Part shown: positions 1 through 6,844 of the stretch, one piece after another
Layout of the letters: every line of letters starts with the position of its first letter
How positions within the stretch are numbered: the stretch's first letter is position 1
From: CAWAMD01 sp963783045
Lineage (GTDB): Bacteria > Actinomycetota > Nitriliruptoria > Nitriliruptorales > Nitriliruptoraceae
DNA length: 13,181 bases
Assembly (NCBI GenBank): GCA_963783045.1
Contig: CAWAMD010000006.1
Coordinates: 1-13,181 of the forward strand
Reading direction: 5' to 3'
Position numbers and translations under genes: made by a program
The notes under the pieces: generated by a model
Seen by the model: only the letters and a program-made list of their open reading frames with translations
Database searches by the model: none
Told to the model about the DNA's origin: nothing

Positions 1-17
1 TCTCCCAAAGGACGGGG

Positions 18-921
18 TCATCCGGCGAAGAGCCGGGCAACCGAGGGATAGAGCTCGTAGGTGAGGAAGGCGAAGACCATGACGATGAGGGCGAACCTCA
101 TCGACTCGGTTGCCTGGGCGGCGGCGGCTTCCGCGTCGGCGATCCGCTCGGCACGCAGCGTCTCGGCTCGGGCCACCAACGTCGCCCGGACCTTCGCGCC
201 GTCCTCGTTGGCCAAGGTGAGCGCGGAGTCGAGGTCGGTCAGCTCGCGAATGCCGAAGCGGTCGCCGAGCTGGCCCAACGCGTGCCACGGCGTGGTGCCG
301 GAGAAGCGGGCACCGTCGATCGCGTCCTGCAGGTGCGTGAAGGCCCATCCCGTCCCGATGGCCGCAGACGCCGGCAGCGCCTCCGCGTGGCCGCGGCCCG
401 CCTGCATCGACATGGCGACGAGGTCGAGGTAGACCGACAGCGTCCTGCGGAACTCCGCCCGCCGCTTCTTGGCCTTGTCGGTGAGCTCCTGACGGGTGAC
501 CACGAGCATCGCTGCGGCGAGCACCGCGCCGGTGGCAGGACCGAACGACGAGCGGGATGCCGAGGCCGAGTGCGTTGAACAAGCCGAGGATGACGACCGG
601 CCCGAAGAAGCCCACAAGCGCGAGCGTGGTGGTCTTGCCGACGTACTGCTCGACGGTGCCACCTGTGACGGCGAGGTCCTGGGTGAGGCCCTTGCCGTCC
701 TTGGCCCGCCGGAGGATCTGCTCGGAGAGCCAGCCCTGCAACTTGCCGCCGATCGTCGTCGCTCTCGGCGCGCCGATCCGCTGGATGCGGGTCTCGCGTG
801 CGCGAGCGGAATCCCAGCGGCGTACGGCGCCCGCCAGGTCGGCGCGTGGAGGAACTGCGAGTCGGTAGGCATGAAGCAACGCGGCCGCGAGGAGGCCGGC
901 GGCGACCATGAACGGGATCAT
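18..921 (-). CDS. tadC: TadC-like type II secretion F-domain membrane protein, frameshifted as sequenced
   Basis: TadC is the second inner-membrane platform protein of a Tad (Flp) pilus and works with TadB and the TadA motor. I place the start at ATG 921, which overlaps the tadB stop as ATGA. That frame reads MIPFMVAAGLLAAALLHAY (membrane helix 1), then a soluble stretch and a second hydrophobic segment near GFFGPVVILGLFNALG. Near position 543 the sensible frame moves by one extra base. It resumes as GPATGAVLAAAMLVV, a T2SSF-like region (SVYLDLVAMSMQAGRGHAEAL) and a C-terminal helix (MRFALIVMVFAFLTYELY). The longest open frame, starting at 872, carries a Ser/Arg/Pro-rich nonsense N-terminus upstream of that point. 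Removing one base (TT at 544-545 or CC at 541-542) gives about 300 residues. This is a sequencing error or a true frameshift; the family call rests on both halves and the position after tadB. Confidence 0.8.
541..546 (-). other. Apparent single-base insertion in tadC
   Basis: The start-codon frame ends in sense at GLGIPLVV and becomes R-S-C-H-R-R. The next frame becomes sensible at GPATGAVL. One extra base in the TT or GG (read on the minus strand) reconciles the two halves. Confidence 0.75.
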
Positions 922-1808
922 GTGCGGCCTCCGATCGGCGCGAGGTGCGGCTTGTAGGAGGCGATCTCGGTGATCTCGCGTGGCGACGTCAGGAACCTGG
1001 CTTCGACTTCCCCGTTCGACAGCGACCTCATCCTCACGAATGCGCCGATGAAGATCGCGGCAAGGATCGTCAGGACCAGCTGCCCCAATGGTGTCGAGTA
1101 GGGCTCGACCCAGCCGCGGGCGAACAGGGCCTGCAGCGCGACGAAGCCGAGCACGGCGAACGCGATTCGTTGTGCCTGCCGGCGCAGGGCGCGCCGCTCG
1201 TGCTCGACCTTGCGACGCATCTCGAGTTCGGTGCGGGACGAGGCGGCGAGTGAAGTCAGAATCCGCTCCAGTCCGCCGGCGCGCTGTCTGGCGTTGAGAG
1301 ACAGTGCAGCCACCACCATGTCTGCGGCAGGGTCGTCGACGTCGTCGGCGAAGCGGGCCAGGGCCTCAGGCAGCGGCACCCGCCCGTCGAGCCGGGCAGC
1401 GAGATCGCGAACCGGTGCTCGGAGCAATGCGTGGGCGGCGCCGACAGTTGCCGGAATCGCCTGCTCCAGTCCGGCCGCGGCCGTCGCCGTGTCGCGGAGA
1501 CTCTCCGTCCAGGCTGCGAGCGCCTCGATCTTCTCCAGCTGCCGCCGACCGGCACGACCGCCCCCGAACAAGCGCGGCCACAGGAGGACGACCGCCGCGG
1601 CGGCCAGGCCGGCCAAAGCCCATCGAGTGATCAGCAGCGCGACGAGTCCAGCGACCAGCGCGACGCCGAGCTGCCGGGTGCTCCTTCGATCGAAGGAGGG
1701 CCGCAGCGGAATCCTCGGCAGCGCGCTCATGCCACGCGAAAGGCGGACGATTGCCAGCAAGCCGAAGCATGCAGCCGCGACCGCAACGAGGAAGCCGAGC
1801 ATCCTCAT
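918..1808 (-). CDS. tadB: TadB-like type II secretion F-domain membrane protein
   Basis: TadB pairs with TadC to form the inner-membrane platform on which the TadA ATPase acts during Tad pilus assembly. The chosen start is ATG 1808, overlapping the tadA stop by one base (TGATG), which gives 296 residues; ATG 1802 is also possible. The open frame runs upstream to 2072, but that part lies inside tadA and looks like an antisense-type shadow. Visible features are an N-terminal membrane helix (about residues 3-22, LGFLVAVAAACFGLLAIV), a hydrophobic pair around residues 45-80, a central soluble T2SSF domain with a helical core (LEKIEALAAWTESLRDTATA, then GGLERILTSLAAS), and two C-terminal helices (FAVLGFVALQALF and LGQLVLTILAAIFIGAFV). 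It is intact although both neighbours are frameshifted. Confidence 0.88.
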   Translation of the reverse strand: MRMLGFLVAVAAACFGLLAIVRLSRGMSALPRIPLRPSFDRRSTRQLGVALVAGLVALLITRWALAGLAAAAVVLLWPRLFGGGRAGRRQLEKIEALAAWTESLRDTATAAAGLEQAIPATVGAAHALLRAPVRDLAARLDGRVPLPEALARFADDVDDPAADMVVAALSLNARQRAGGLERILTSLAASSRTELEMRRKVEHERRALRRQAQRIAFAVLGFVALQALFARGWVEPYSTPLGQLVLTILAAIFIGAFVRMRSLSNGEVEARFLTSPREITEIASYKPHLAPIGGRT

Positions 1809-3122
1809 CACGACCACCCGCCCGGGTCGGGCTGCCAACCCACGGCGACAAGCTCGTCCTGAGCCCGCACCTGTACGCCGTGGCGTCGTACGACGTCGCC
1901 GTACGCATCCGGACCCCACAGCTCGTTCGTCTGGAGCTGGCCGTCGTCGCTGATCCCGGCGACTTCGCGGATCGACTCGACGATCCGCCGTTGGCCGTCT
2001 TCCCCGCGCACTCGGCGGATGAACACGACGAAGTCCAGTGCCGTCGCGACCAGCCGGACAGTCGCCTCCCACGGCAGCCGCTCGGGCGCCTGTATGGCGT
2101 ACGTCGCGATCTTGTGGACGACGTCGGACGACGAGTTCGCGTGGATCGTGGACAGCGAGCCGTCGTTGCCCTGGGTCATCGCGTTGAGCATCGTGACGAC
2201 CTCGTCACCCAGGACCTCTCCGACGATCACGCGGGAGGGATTCATGCGCAGCGTGTCGCGTACGAGCTCGGCCATCGTGACCGCACCGGCGCCCTCGGTG
2301 TTGGGCAGGCGCTCCTCGAAGGCGATCGCGTTGGGGTGGTGCTCGACGTCCTCGTCCAGGCCGAGCTCGAGGGATCGCTCGACGGTGAGGATGCGCTCGT
2401 CGGGACCGATCTCGGAGGCGAGCGCGCGGAGAAGGGTCGTCTTTCCGGCGCTTGTGGCGCCGGCGACCATGACGTTCTTGCGTGCCCTGACCAGCGCCGA
2501 GAGGAACTCGCCCATCTCCACGTCGATCGTCTCCAGGCCGATCAGGTCCTTGAGAGTGACCCGGGGATGGCGGTGGCGTCGGATCGAAACGACCGGCTGC
2601 TTCGTCACGGACTGGACGGCGTAGAGCCGTGAGCCATCCGGGAGCCGCAGGTTGACGCGGACGTTCGCGACGTCGAAGGCACGCGCCGAGAGTCCCTCGT
2701 GCGCGGCGAGCGTCTGGATCGTCTCGACGAGCTCCTCATCGGACCCTGCGATCGGTCGCACCTTCGCCGTCGTCCCGTCGGCGTACTCCACGTAGACGTG
2801 CTGGAAGCCGTTGATGTCGATGTTCTCGACGTTCTCGTCATCGAGCAGCGCTTGCAGGCTGCCGGCTCCGAACAGGCGCGACTCCAGCGCTTCGACGAGG
2901 TCCTGCCGCGCCTCCCATGTGACGGGCTCAGACGCCCGACTCGACGAGGTTCGACTCGTAGTCGCCGACGACCTTCTGGACGAGCGCCTTGCCGTGCTGG
3001 ACCGCGTCGGGGCCGGTCAGCGCCGGGAGGTTGGCGCTCCGGCGGCGCAGGATCTCCTCCTGCCGGAGCCGTCCGAGTTCTCCCTGGAGGCGCTTGATCA
3101 GCGCGTAGTCGAGGTCGGTCAT
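1808..3122 (-). CDS. tadA: TadA/CpaF-family secretion ATPase, frameshifted as sequenced
   Basis: This is the hexameric GspE-superfamily ATPase that powers Tad pilus assembly at the cytoplasmic face. ATG 3122 overlaps the TadZ-like stop (ATGA). The N-terminal frame (DYALIKRLQGELGRLRQEEIL ... VGDYESNLVESGV) is typical of CpaF but stops at TGA 2930-2928. One extra base there restores EPVTWEARQDLVEALESRLF, GAGSLQALLDDENVENIDIN and the rest of the protein, about 437 residues in all. Corrected positions: Walker A GATSAGKTT near residues 221-229, acidic-box-like VERSLELGLDED, Walker B-like SRVIVGEV near 297-303, and STIHANS near 324-330. The usual Arg after GEV is Leu here (GEVLGD). A gene caller working alone would report only a 327-residue fragment from 2791, so the family is certain but the intact state is not. 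Confidence 0.9.
2928..2940 (-). other. Apparent single-base insertion with in-frame UGA in tadA
   Basis: The minus strand reads GAG TCG GGC GTC TGA GCC. Dropping one G of GGG (2935-2937) gives V-E-S-A-S-E-P-V-T-W and joins two CpaF-like halves with no gap. The alternative is a +1 shift on GTC just before TGA. Confidence 0.8.
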
Positions 3123-3928
3123 GATCCCGCCTTCGACGCGGAACCGGCAGTCGCGTGGGCTGGCGCTTTCGCGATGCGCTCGATCTGGCCGACGACTGTG
3201 CGCGCCGTGCGCATGAGCGCCGTCCGCGCCAGTCGGCCGGCGGGTTCCTCGCCCGCCTGGAGGCGTCGTACGGCGGCGGGATCGTGCGCGAGGAAGCCGG
3301 CGTCCACGAGGAACGGCCGGGCGGGCGTCTCGGCGAGGACCGCACTGAGGTCGGCGACGTCTGCTCGTCCGTGACGGCTCGTCGAGACGAGCAGCGGGAA
3401 GAGCCGGGGCGCCGTGCCCCTCATCCGCGCGAGATCGGTCGCGGCTCGAATCAGCCGCTCCCGAACCCGTACCACTGACGGCATGTCAGGTCGTGACACG
3501 ACGACGACCAGGTCAGCGCGCGGCCGCGACGGCGATCGTCGCGGACGCGGCATGGAGGTGCCCGAGGTCGGCGAACACCGGCAGGGCGGCTCTGGCTGAG
3601 GGCGTCGGCCAGCGGCGCCCAGTCGCCGATGTTCGCGAACTGCTCCGCCAGGGCAGGCCCGGGGACCACCGTGCGTCGTCGAGTTGAGGACGTGGCTGTG
3701 GTTGGCCACAGCGTCCGTCCGGTCCGTGCCTCGGGAGGCGGTGACGACCGACAAGACGGTCGGGGTCTCGGGAAGGACCGACCCCTTCGGTCGGAGCCGG
3801 ATCGCGAGATCGCCCCCGGCCGGGCTTGCCTCGACGACGACCGCGGGCCCGGGCCATGCCGAGGCGATCGCAAGCGCCGACGTGGTCACCCCGGGGGCGC
3901 CCTTGTCTCCGCACAGCGCGATCAACAT
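3119..3928 (-). CDS. TadZ/CpaE-like (MinD/ParA-type) ATPase; open frame hides three compensating frameshifts
   Basis: TadZ/CpaE proteins are ParA/MinD-like and position the Tad machine at the cell pole. The N-terminus reads LCGDKGAPGVTTSALAIA, a deviant Walker A that keeps the signature Lys near residue 9, then VVVEASPAGGDLAIR, a typical actinobacterial form. The C-terminal half (ADLVVVVSRPDMPSVVRVRERL) is also normal. Between about residues 88 and 137 the open frame is Arg/Pro-rich nonsense. The next frame reads GPALAEQFANIGDWAPLADALSQS and the third reads LPVFADLGHLHAASATIAVAA. Three one-base insertions near 3661, 3585 and 3522 move through all three frames and cancel, so the 269-residue open frame looks intact. 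The corrected protein is about 268 residues. ATG 3928 overlaps the preceding gene's stop by one base (TGATG). The family call comes from the N-terminus and context. Confidence 0.78.
   Translation of the reverse strand: MLIALCGDKGAPGVTTSALAIASAWPGPAVVVEASPAGGDLAIRLRPKGSVLPETPTVLSVVTASRGTDRTDAVANHSHVLNSTTHGGPRACPGGAVREHRRLGAAGRRPQPEPPCRCSPTSGTSMPRPRRSPSRPRADLVVVVSRPDMPSVVRVRERLIRAATDLARMRGTAPRLFPLLVSTSRHGRADVADLSAVLAETPARPFLVDAGFLAHDPAAVRRLQAGEEPAGRLARTALMRTARTVVGQIERIAKAPAHATAGSASKAGS
3512..3664 (-). other. Segment of the TadZ-like gene spanning three apparent single-base insertions
   Basis: The extra bases fall in the C4 run at 3661-3664 (minus CCCC), in CCC at 3584-3586, and in the GG/CC of a GC-rich patch at 3515-3525. 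Between them, sensible protein is read first in the +1 frame (about 3660-3585) and then in the +2 frame (about 3584-3523). That last frame would stop at TGA 3515-3513. Confidence 0.75.
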
Positions 3929-4620
3929 CAGCCGTCACCCCCGATCGGCGCCTGGACCAGGGCGACGCGTCCCGCCGCGACGTACGCCGTGACCCGCTCG
4001 GCGACCGACTCCGGGACGACGAGCGCCAGGCGCGTCCCGGCTCCCTCGACGACTTCGGCCGATGCGACGGTGGCCTGCGGCGCCAGGACCGTCGGGTCGT
4101 CCAACTCCGCGGGCGAGCTCGGGTCGCCGGCAGGTGGAACGGCGAGGACCACGACCACATCGCCCGGGACCAGGCCACTCGGTGCCCGCGTGGCGTCCAG
4201 CTGCAAGCCGACCACTCGCTCGCCCGGTCCGGGGAGCGGCTTGGACGTGACCATGTCGGGCGTCAGGATCTGACCTTCCACGAGACCGACCGCGGCCGTC
4301 GACCCGATGACGGTCTGGGCATCCTCCGAGTTGATCGTCGAGTGGACTCCGGCGACCTCGACGACCTGCAAGTCGTCCTTGGCGATGACAGCCCCTGCCG
4401 GAACCGGGTGAGCGATCGCGAGGACTGCCTCCCGGTCGCTCTTCTGCTGCCAGAACCACCCGGCGAGCAGGACGGCCATGACGACGAACAGCACGGCCCC
4501 GGCCCACTGCCCGTAACGCCGGGGCACCCGTGGCAGGTCGTGTCCGAGGGACTTCGGACGGGGTTTGGTGGTGCGCGGCTGCTGGTCGGCCGACGTGCGC
4601 GACCCGGTATCAGTCGTCAT
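3928..4620 (-). CDS. SAF-domain CpaB/RcpC-like Tad pilus protein
   Basis: CpaB/RcpC proteins are membrane-anchored periplasmic-side parts of Tad systems; actinobacteria have short SAF-domain forms. This 230-residue protein has a charged cytoplasmic N-terminus, one membrane helix (GQWAGAVLFVVMAVLLAGWFW, about residues 36-56), and a SAF domain starting at AIAHPVPAGAVIAKDDLQVVEV and running through VGLVEGQILTPDMV. GLVPGDVVVVLAVP follows, as in the RcpC/CpaB C-terminal domain. ATG 4620 overlaps the upstream stop as ATGA, and its own stop overlaps the next start by one base. No frame change is needed, unlike the genes on either side. The exact orthology (CpaB versus a generic SAF protein) is inferred from the neighbours. 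Confidence 0.82.
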   Translation of the reverse strand: MTTDTGSRTSADQQPRTTKPRPKSLGHDLPRVPRRYGQWAGAVLFVVMAVLLAGWFWQQKSDREAVLAIAHPVPAGAVIAKDDLQVVEVAGVHSTINSEDAQTVIGSTAAVGLVEGQILTPDMVTSKPLPGPGERVVGLQLDATRAPSGLVPGDVVVVLAVPPAGDPSSPAELDDPTVLAPQATVASAEVVEGAGTRLALVVPESVAERVTAYVAAGRVALVQAPIGGDG

Positions 4621-5562
4621 CGGACCACCACCGTCTGCCGCTGGAGCACGCGCAGCGTGCTAGTTCCGGCTGGCGCGTCGACCAGCCCAAGGTCACCGCC
4701 AGTCGTCGGGCAGGCCCCTGCGCAGGTCCACGTCACCTGGTAGCGAATGGTCGCCGAGATCGCGAAGCGTCCCGTCCGGCTGGTCGACGGAGCTGGTCTC
4801 GTACGTGTAGCCGCAGGTCGTGGTCGCGGCGTCGGACATGCCCTGCTCCCATGGCTTGCCGGGGTCATAGCAGGTGATCGACGACGGTCCCAGGTTCCAC
4901 ACGATCTGCGAGGGCGCGGCCGTGACGGTCACGGTCGTCGCTCCTGCGTTGACGGACTTGGTGAGCGTGCGCCACTGGTCGCGGGGAACCCAGAGCCAGT
5001 TCTCGACGCCCACGTAGGTCGCCGCCGGTGGCGCGGGAGCGGTGTGTACCGTCCGCCTGCGCCAGCGGCATGAGGCCCAAGGCCGTTGGAGGCGAGTTGC
5101 TCCGGCGTCGGCGGCCCCGGCTCCTCGCCCGGTGCCGTCCAGATGATCTGGACGTTGCAGGTGGTCGACGTACCCGCGGCCTCGCAGCTCGTGCACTGCC
5201 ACAGCGAGCCGTCGGTGTGGCCCTGCCAGGCGGGCGTGCCGGGCGGAGCGTCGTACGGCGCCGCGTAGCACTGGTAGCCCGACCACCAGTAGCCGTCGTT
5301 GGTCTGGCACGGCACCTGCGTGCCGTCGGACTTGTAGCACCCGGCCGGTGCCTGTCCGCCGTCTCCTGGCTCTCCGGGCTGCGCCTGGCTGCCCGGGCTC
5401 GCCGGGGTCGGTGACGACGACGCAGATGACGCCGGACCCGACGCTCACGGGATCGGTACCCGGAGGGCAGGGCGAGTCGCCCTCGGCTGCGGCCCTCGGC
5501 ACCGTGACGACGAGCGGCAACAACAGCGCAGCCACCAACGTGCCGAGAGCCCGGGTCAACAT
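4617..5562 (-). CDS. Exported cysteine-rich protein of the Tad locus, four apparent frameshifts
   Basis: Function is unknown. ATG 5562 begins with a clear Sec signal peptide (MLTRALGTLVAALLLPLVV ending at AAA-EG), followed by CPPGTDPVSV and a Pro/Gly linker. The sensible reading then moves one frame at a time, near 5384, 5077, 5053 and 4772. After correction the roughly 313-residue protein has a Cys-rich part (CYKSDGTQVPCQTNDGYWW, CYAAPYD, WQCTSCEAAG, TTCNVQIIW), then ENWLWVPRDQW, an all-beta-looking part (ATTVTVTAAPSQIVWNLG, SSITCYDPGKPW, CGYTYETSS), and a final FAISATIRYQVTWTCAGAC domain ending in LQRQTVVVR. From memory, actinobacterial Tad loci often carry an exported protein with this WLWV/CGYTY layout, sometimes labelled ATP/GTP-binding without any nucleotide motif; I see none. 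The stop overlaps the next start (ATGA) at 4620-4617. Confidence 0.72.
4771..5388 (-). other. Segment with four apparent single-base insertions in the exported-protein gene
   Basis: From the start codon onward, the frame moves at GG 5384-5385 (giving PGQPAQPGEPGDGG), GGG 5076-5078 (SNGLGLMPLAQA), GG 5053-5054 (AQATVHTAPAPP) and GGG 4771-4773 (QPDGRFAISAT). Bases are named on the minus strand. Every change is one extra base, and removing it gives uninterrupted, plausible protein. Confidence 0.75.
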
Positions 5563-6143
5563 GTCGAGCCCTGCTCTGCGATCCCCGAGCGCCACCGGTG
5601 CTCGCCGCGACGCTTCTCGAGCCGGACGGTGTAGACGTGCGGGTCCTTGAACTGCGGCTGGTTGACCTTCTGGCCGTTCTGCTTCACGACGCGGCCCGAC
5701 TCGTCGAGGCACCTGCGGAGGACGACCACGTCTCCCTTGGGTCCGCCCAGCTCGATCGACTTCGGCTTCGTCCAGACCGTCTTGGTCGAGCCGGTGACGG
5801 TGACGTCGTTATTGGCGATCTGCGCGAGGTTGCCCCAGGCCGTCGACCAGTCGACGGCGTACCGCTGGTAGAAGCGCTTTGCGGCAACGGTCGTCTCGCC
5901 GGTGGCGTAGAACTCGTCGTTCCGCCGTGTGAACGCGTCGTACTCGGTCACGGCGGTCTCGTACGCCGCACGCTCCTGCTCGCTGTAGCCAGCGAGCTCG
6001 GGCGGCACAGAAGACGTCGGCGCCGTGGGCGCCGACGAGGTCGACGGTGGGTCTGTGGTTGGGGTCGGCGAGGCCCCTTCGTCGCTACAAGCAGCGCAAG
6101 CCACCACCAGGAAGGTCGCGAGCACGAGCCGAGATCGCAACAT
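5556..6143 (-). CDS. Lipoprotein, NTF2/SnoaL-like, first gene of the tad operon
   Basis: This is a 195-residue predicted lipoprotein anchored on the outer face of the membrane. ATG 6143 has a strong GGAGGAG ribosome site just upstream. The signal is MLRSRLVLATFLVVAC with lipobox V-V-A-C, followed by a Ser/Thr/Pro-rich linker (residues ~20-45). The folded part has helices (YSEQERAAYETAVTEYDAFT), then AVDWSTAWGNLAQIANNDV, KSIELGGPKGDVVVLRRCLD and a terminal WRSGIAEQGSTC. This resembles NTF2-like actinobacterial lipoproteins; that is an impression from the pattern, not a catalytic assignment. Two Cys in the fold (RRC, GSTC) could pair. Its stop lies inside the start region of the exported-protein gene (7-base overlap), so it is translated with the tad genes. 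An in-frame GTG at 6245 with GAGAGGAGG upstream would add 34 residues ahead of the signal, which I think less likely. Confidence 0.7.
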   Translation of the reverse strand: MLRSRLVLATFLVVACAACSDEGASPTPTTDPPSTSSAPTAPTSSVPPELAGYSEQERAAYETAVTEYDAFTRRNDEFYATGETTVAAKRFYQRYAVDWSTAWGNLAQIANNDVTVTGSTKTVWTKPKSIELGGPKGDVVVLRRCLDESGRVVKQNGQKVNQPQFKDPHVYTVRLEKRRGEHRWRSGIAEQGSTC

Positions 6144-6249
6144 TCCAGGCTCCTCCGAGTTGGCGCGTGGCGATGTTGGTGCATTGACCATACGCCCGAG
6201 GCGGCCTGCTCGGACAGACTGCATCTTCCGCCACATGTGGGACACCGTC

Positions 6250-6301
6250 GCCTCCTCTCGGTTCCGACCCTTCAAGCGCACGAAGGTGCGCGAATGGACA
6301 C
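6250..6301 (-). promoter_or_regulatory. Leader element upstream of the tad operon, copy A of a duplicated sequence
   Basis: The minus strand carries GTGTCCATTCGC (6301-6290), 10 bases, then GCGCTTGAAGG (6279-6269), then a GGAACCGAGAGGAGG ribosome-site region. The same arrangement with the same 10-base spacer lies upstream of the helix-turn-helix gene at 6619-6651. It probably includes promoter or leader signals; no standard -35/-10 pair is obvious. Confidence 0.5.
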
Positions 6302-6368
6302 GGAACCCAGCGTGAGCTCCAAGTCCGTGCGGCGGCAGCCAGCCCTCCCTTCCCCTGTGGACAACGAG

Positions 6369-6593
6369 TCAGGAAGCGCGGGCTGTGGAGGGCCTCGGAG
6401 TCGGGAGACGAAGGTTGGGGCGGGAGTCGTCGAGCTCGGCCATGAAGCGCTCGAGCTCGTCGCTCGGCACGCGACGGGCGCGGCCGACCTTCACCGAGCG
6501 CAGCTCGCCGCTGGACATCAGCTCGTACACCTTCGTCTGCCCGACGGACAGGCGCTCCATGACGTCGGGGATCTTCAGCAGGACGGTCTCCAT
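6369..6593 (-). CDS. Small excisionase/AlpA-type helix-turn-helix DNA-binding protein
   Basis: The 74-residue protein has a MerR-like (HTH_17, excisionase family) domain over residues 5-52: LLKIPDVMERLSVGQTKVYELMSS, then GELRSVKVGRARRVPSDELERF. The turn of the HTH is at LSVGQTKVYELM, and the wing carries basic VGRARRVP. The tail (PNLRLPTPRPSTARAS) looks disordered. I chose ATG 6593 because GAGGAG lies six bases upstream; ATG 6599 is also possible, and the frame is open to 6731. Such proteins act as excisionases on integrative elements or as small regulators. No integrase is visible here, so the role is open. It lies directly upstream of the tad operon in the same direction and shares a leader sequence with it, which suggests a local regulator. 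Confidence 0.75.
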   Translation of the reverse strand: METVLLKIPDVMERLSVGQTKVYELMSSGELRSVKVGRARRVPSDELERFMAELDDSRPNLRLPTPRPSTARAS

Positions 6594-6599
6594 CTCCAT

Positions 6600-6651
6600 C
6601 TCCTCGGCTCCGGGACCTCCTTCAAGCGCGGTCGGCTCGGCGAGTGGACAC
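6600..6651 (-). promoter_or_regulatory. Leader element of the helix-turn-helix gene, copy B of a duplicated sequence
   Basis: The minus strand carries GTGTCCACTCGC (6651-6640), 10 bases, then GCGCTTGAAGG (6629-6619), then GGAGCCGAGGAG leading into the start codon. It matches copy A at 6250-6301 in order and spacing. Confidence 0.5.
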
Positions 6652-6787
6652 GAATCTTGTGGAGAACGGCTGACACGACCTGGTCTCTTTGCCGCTCGGA
6701 ATCGACTCATGGGAAGCCTGGTGACCCACATTGAGCGGGTGCGACCGGTGGTGGATGCGGTTCTTGCTCGTGCATGAGCTGCAAGTT

Positions 6788-6820
6788 GCCGGAGCGCCGC
6801 GCGGTTCTCGGCGCTCCGGC
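6788..6820 (-). terminator. Hairpin downstream of the MerR-PP2C gene
   Basis: Perfect 11-bp arms GCCGGAGCGCC (6788-6798) and GGCGCTCCGGC (6810-6820) with an 11-base loop lie 25 bases past the MerR-PP2C stop. There is no U-tract, which is common in actinobacteria. It is a likely intrinsic-type terminator separating that gene from the helix-turn-helix gene. Confidence 0.6.
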
Positions 6821-6844
6821 GACAAACGGCCGACGGTTACCGAA

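Noticed and set aside
18..872. 284-residue frame taken at face value as TadC
   Set aside because: Its first ~110 residues are Ser/Arg/Pro nonsense. The frame from ATG 921 gives proper membrane helices and an ATGA overlap with tadB, so the N-terminus belongs to another frame.
1751..2632. 293-residue plus-strand open frame over tadA/tadB
   Set aside because: It is antisense to the Walker A, Walker B and STIHANS region of TadA, which is unmistakable on the other strand.
5041..5400. Cys-rich protein as a simple pseudogene
   Set aside because: All four frame changes are single extra bases in short runs, with no internal stop or missing segment after correction. Decay should also leave deletions and nonsense codons.
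6356..6666. DnaA-box-like sites (TTGTCCACA at 6356-6364, TTCTCCACA at 6658-6666, a weaker TCCACA core at 6384-6392) as a replication origin
   Set aside because: There are only two good sites, 300 bases apart, and no AT-rich unwinding region or dnaA/dnaN genes. They are too few to support an origin.
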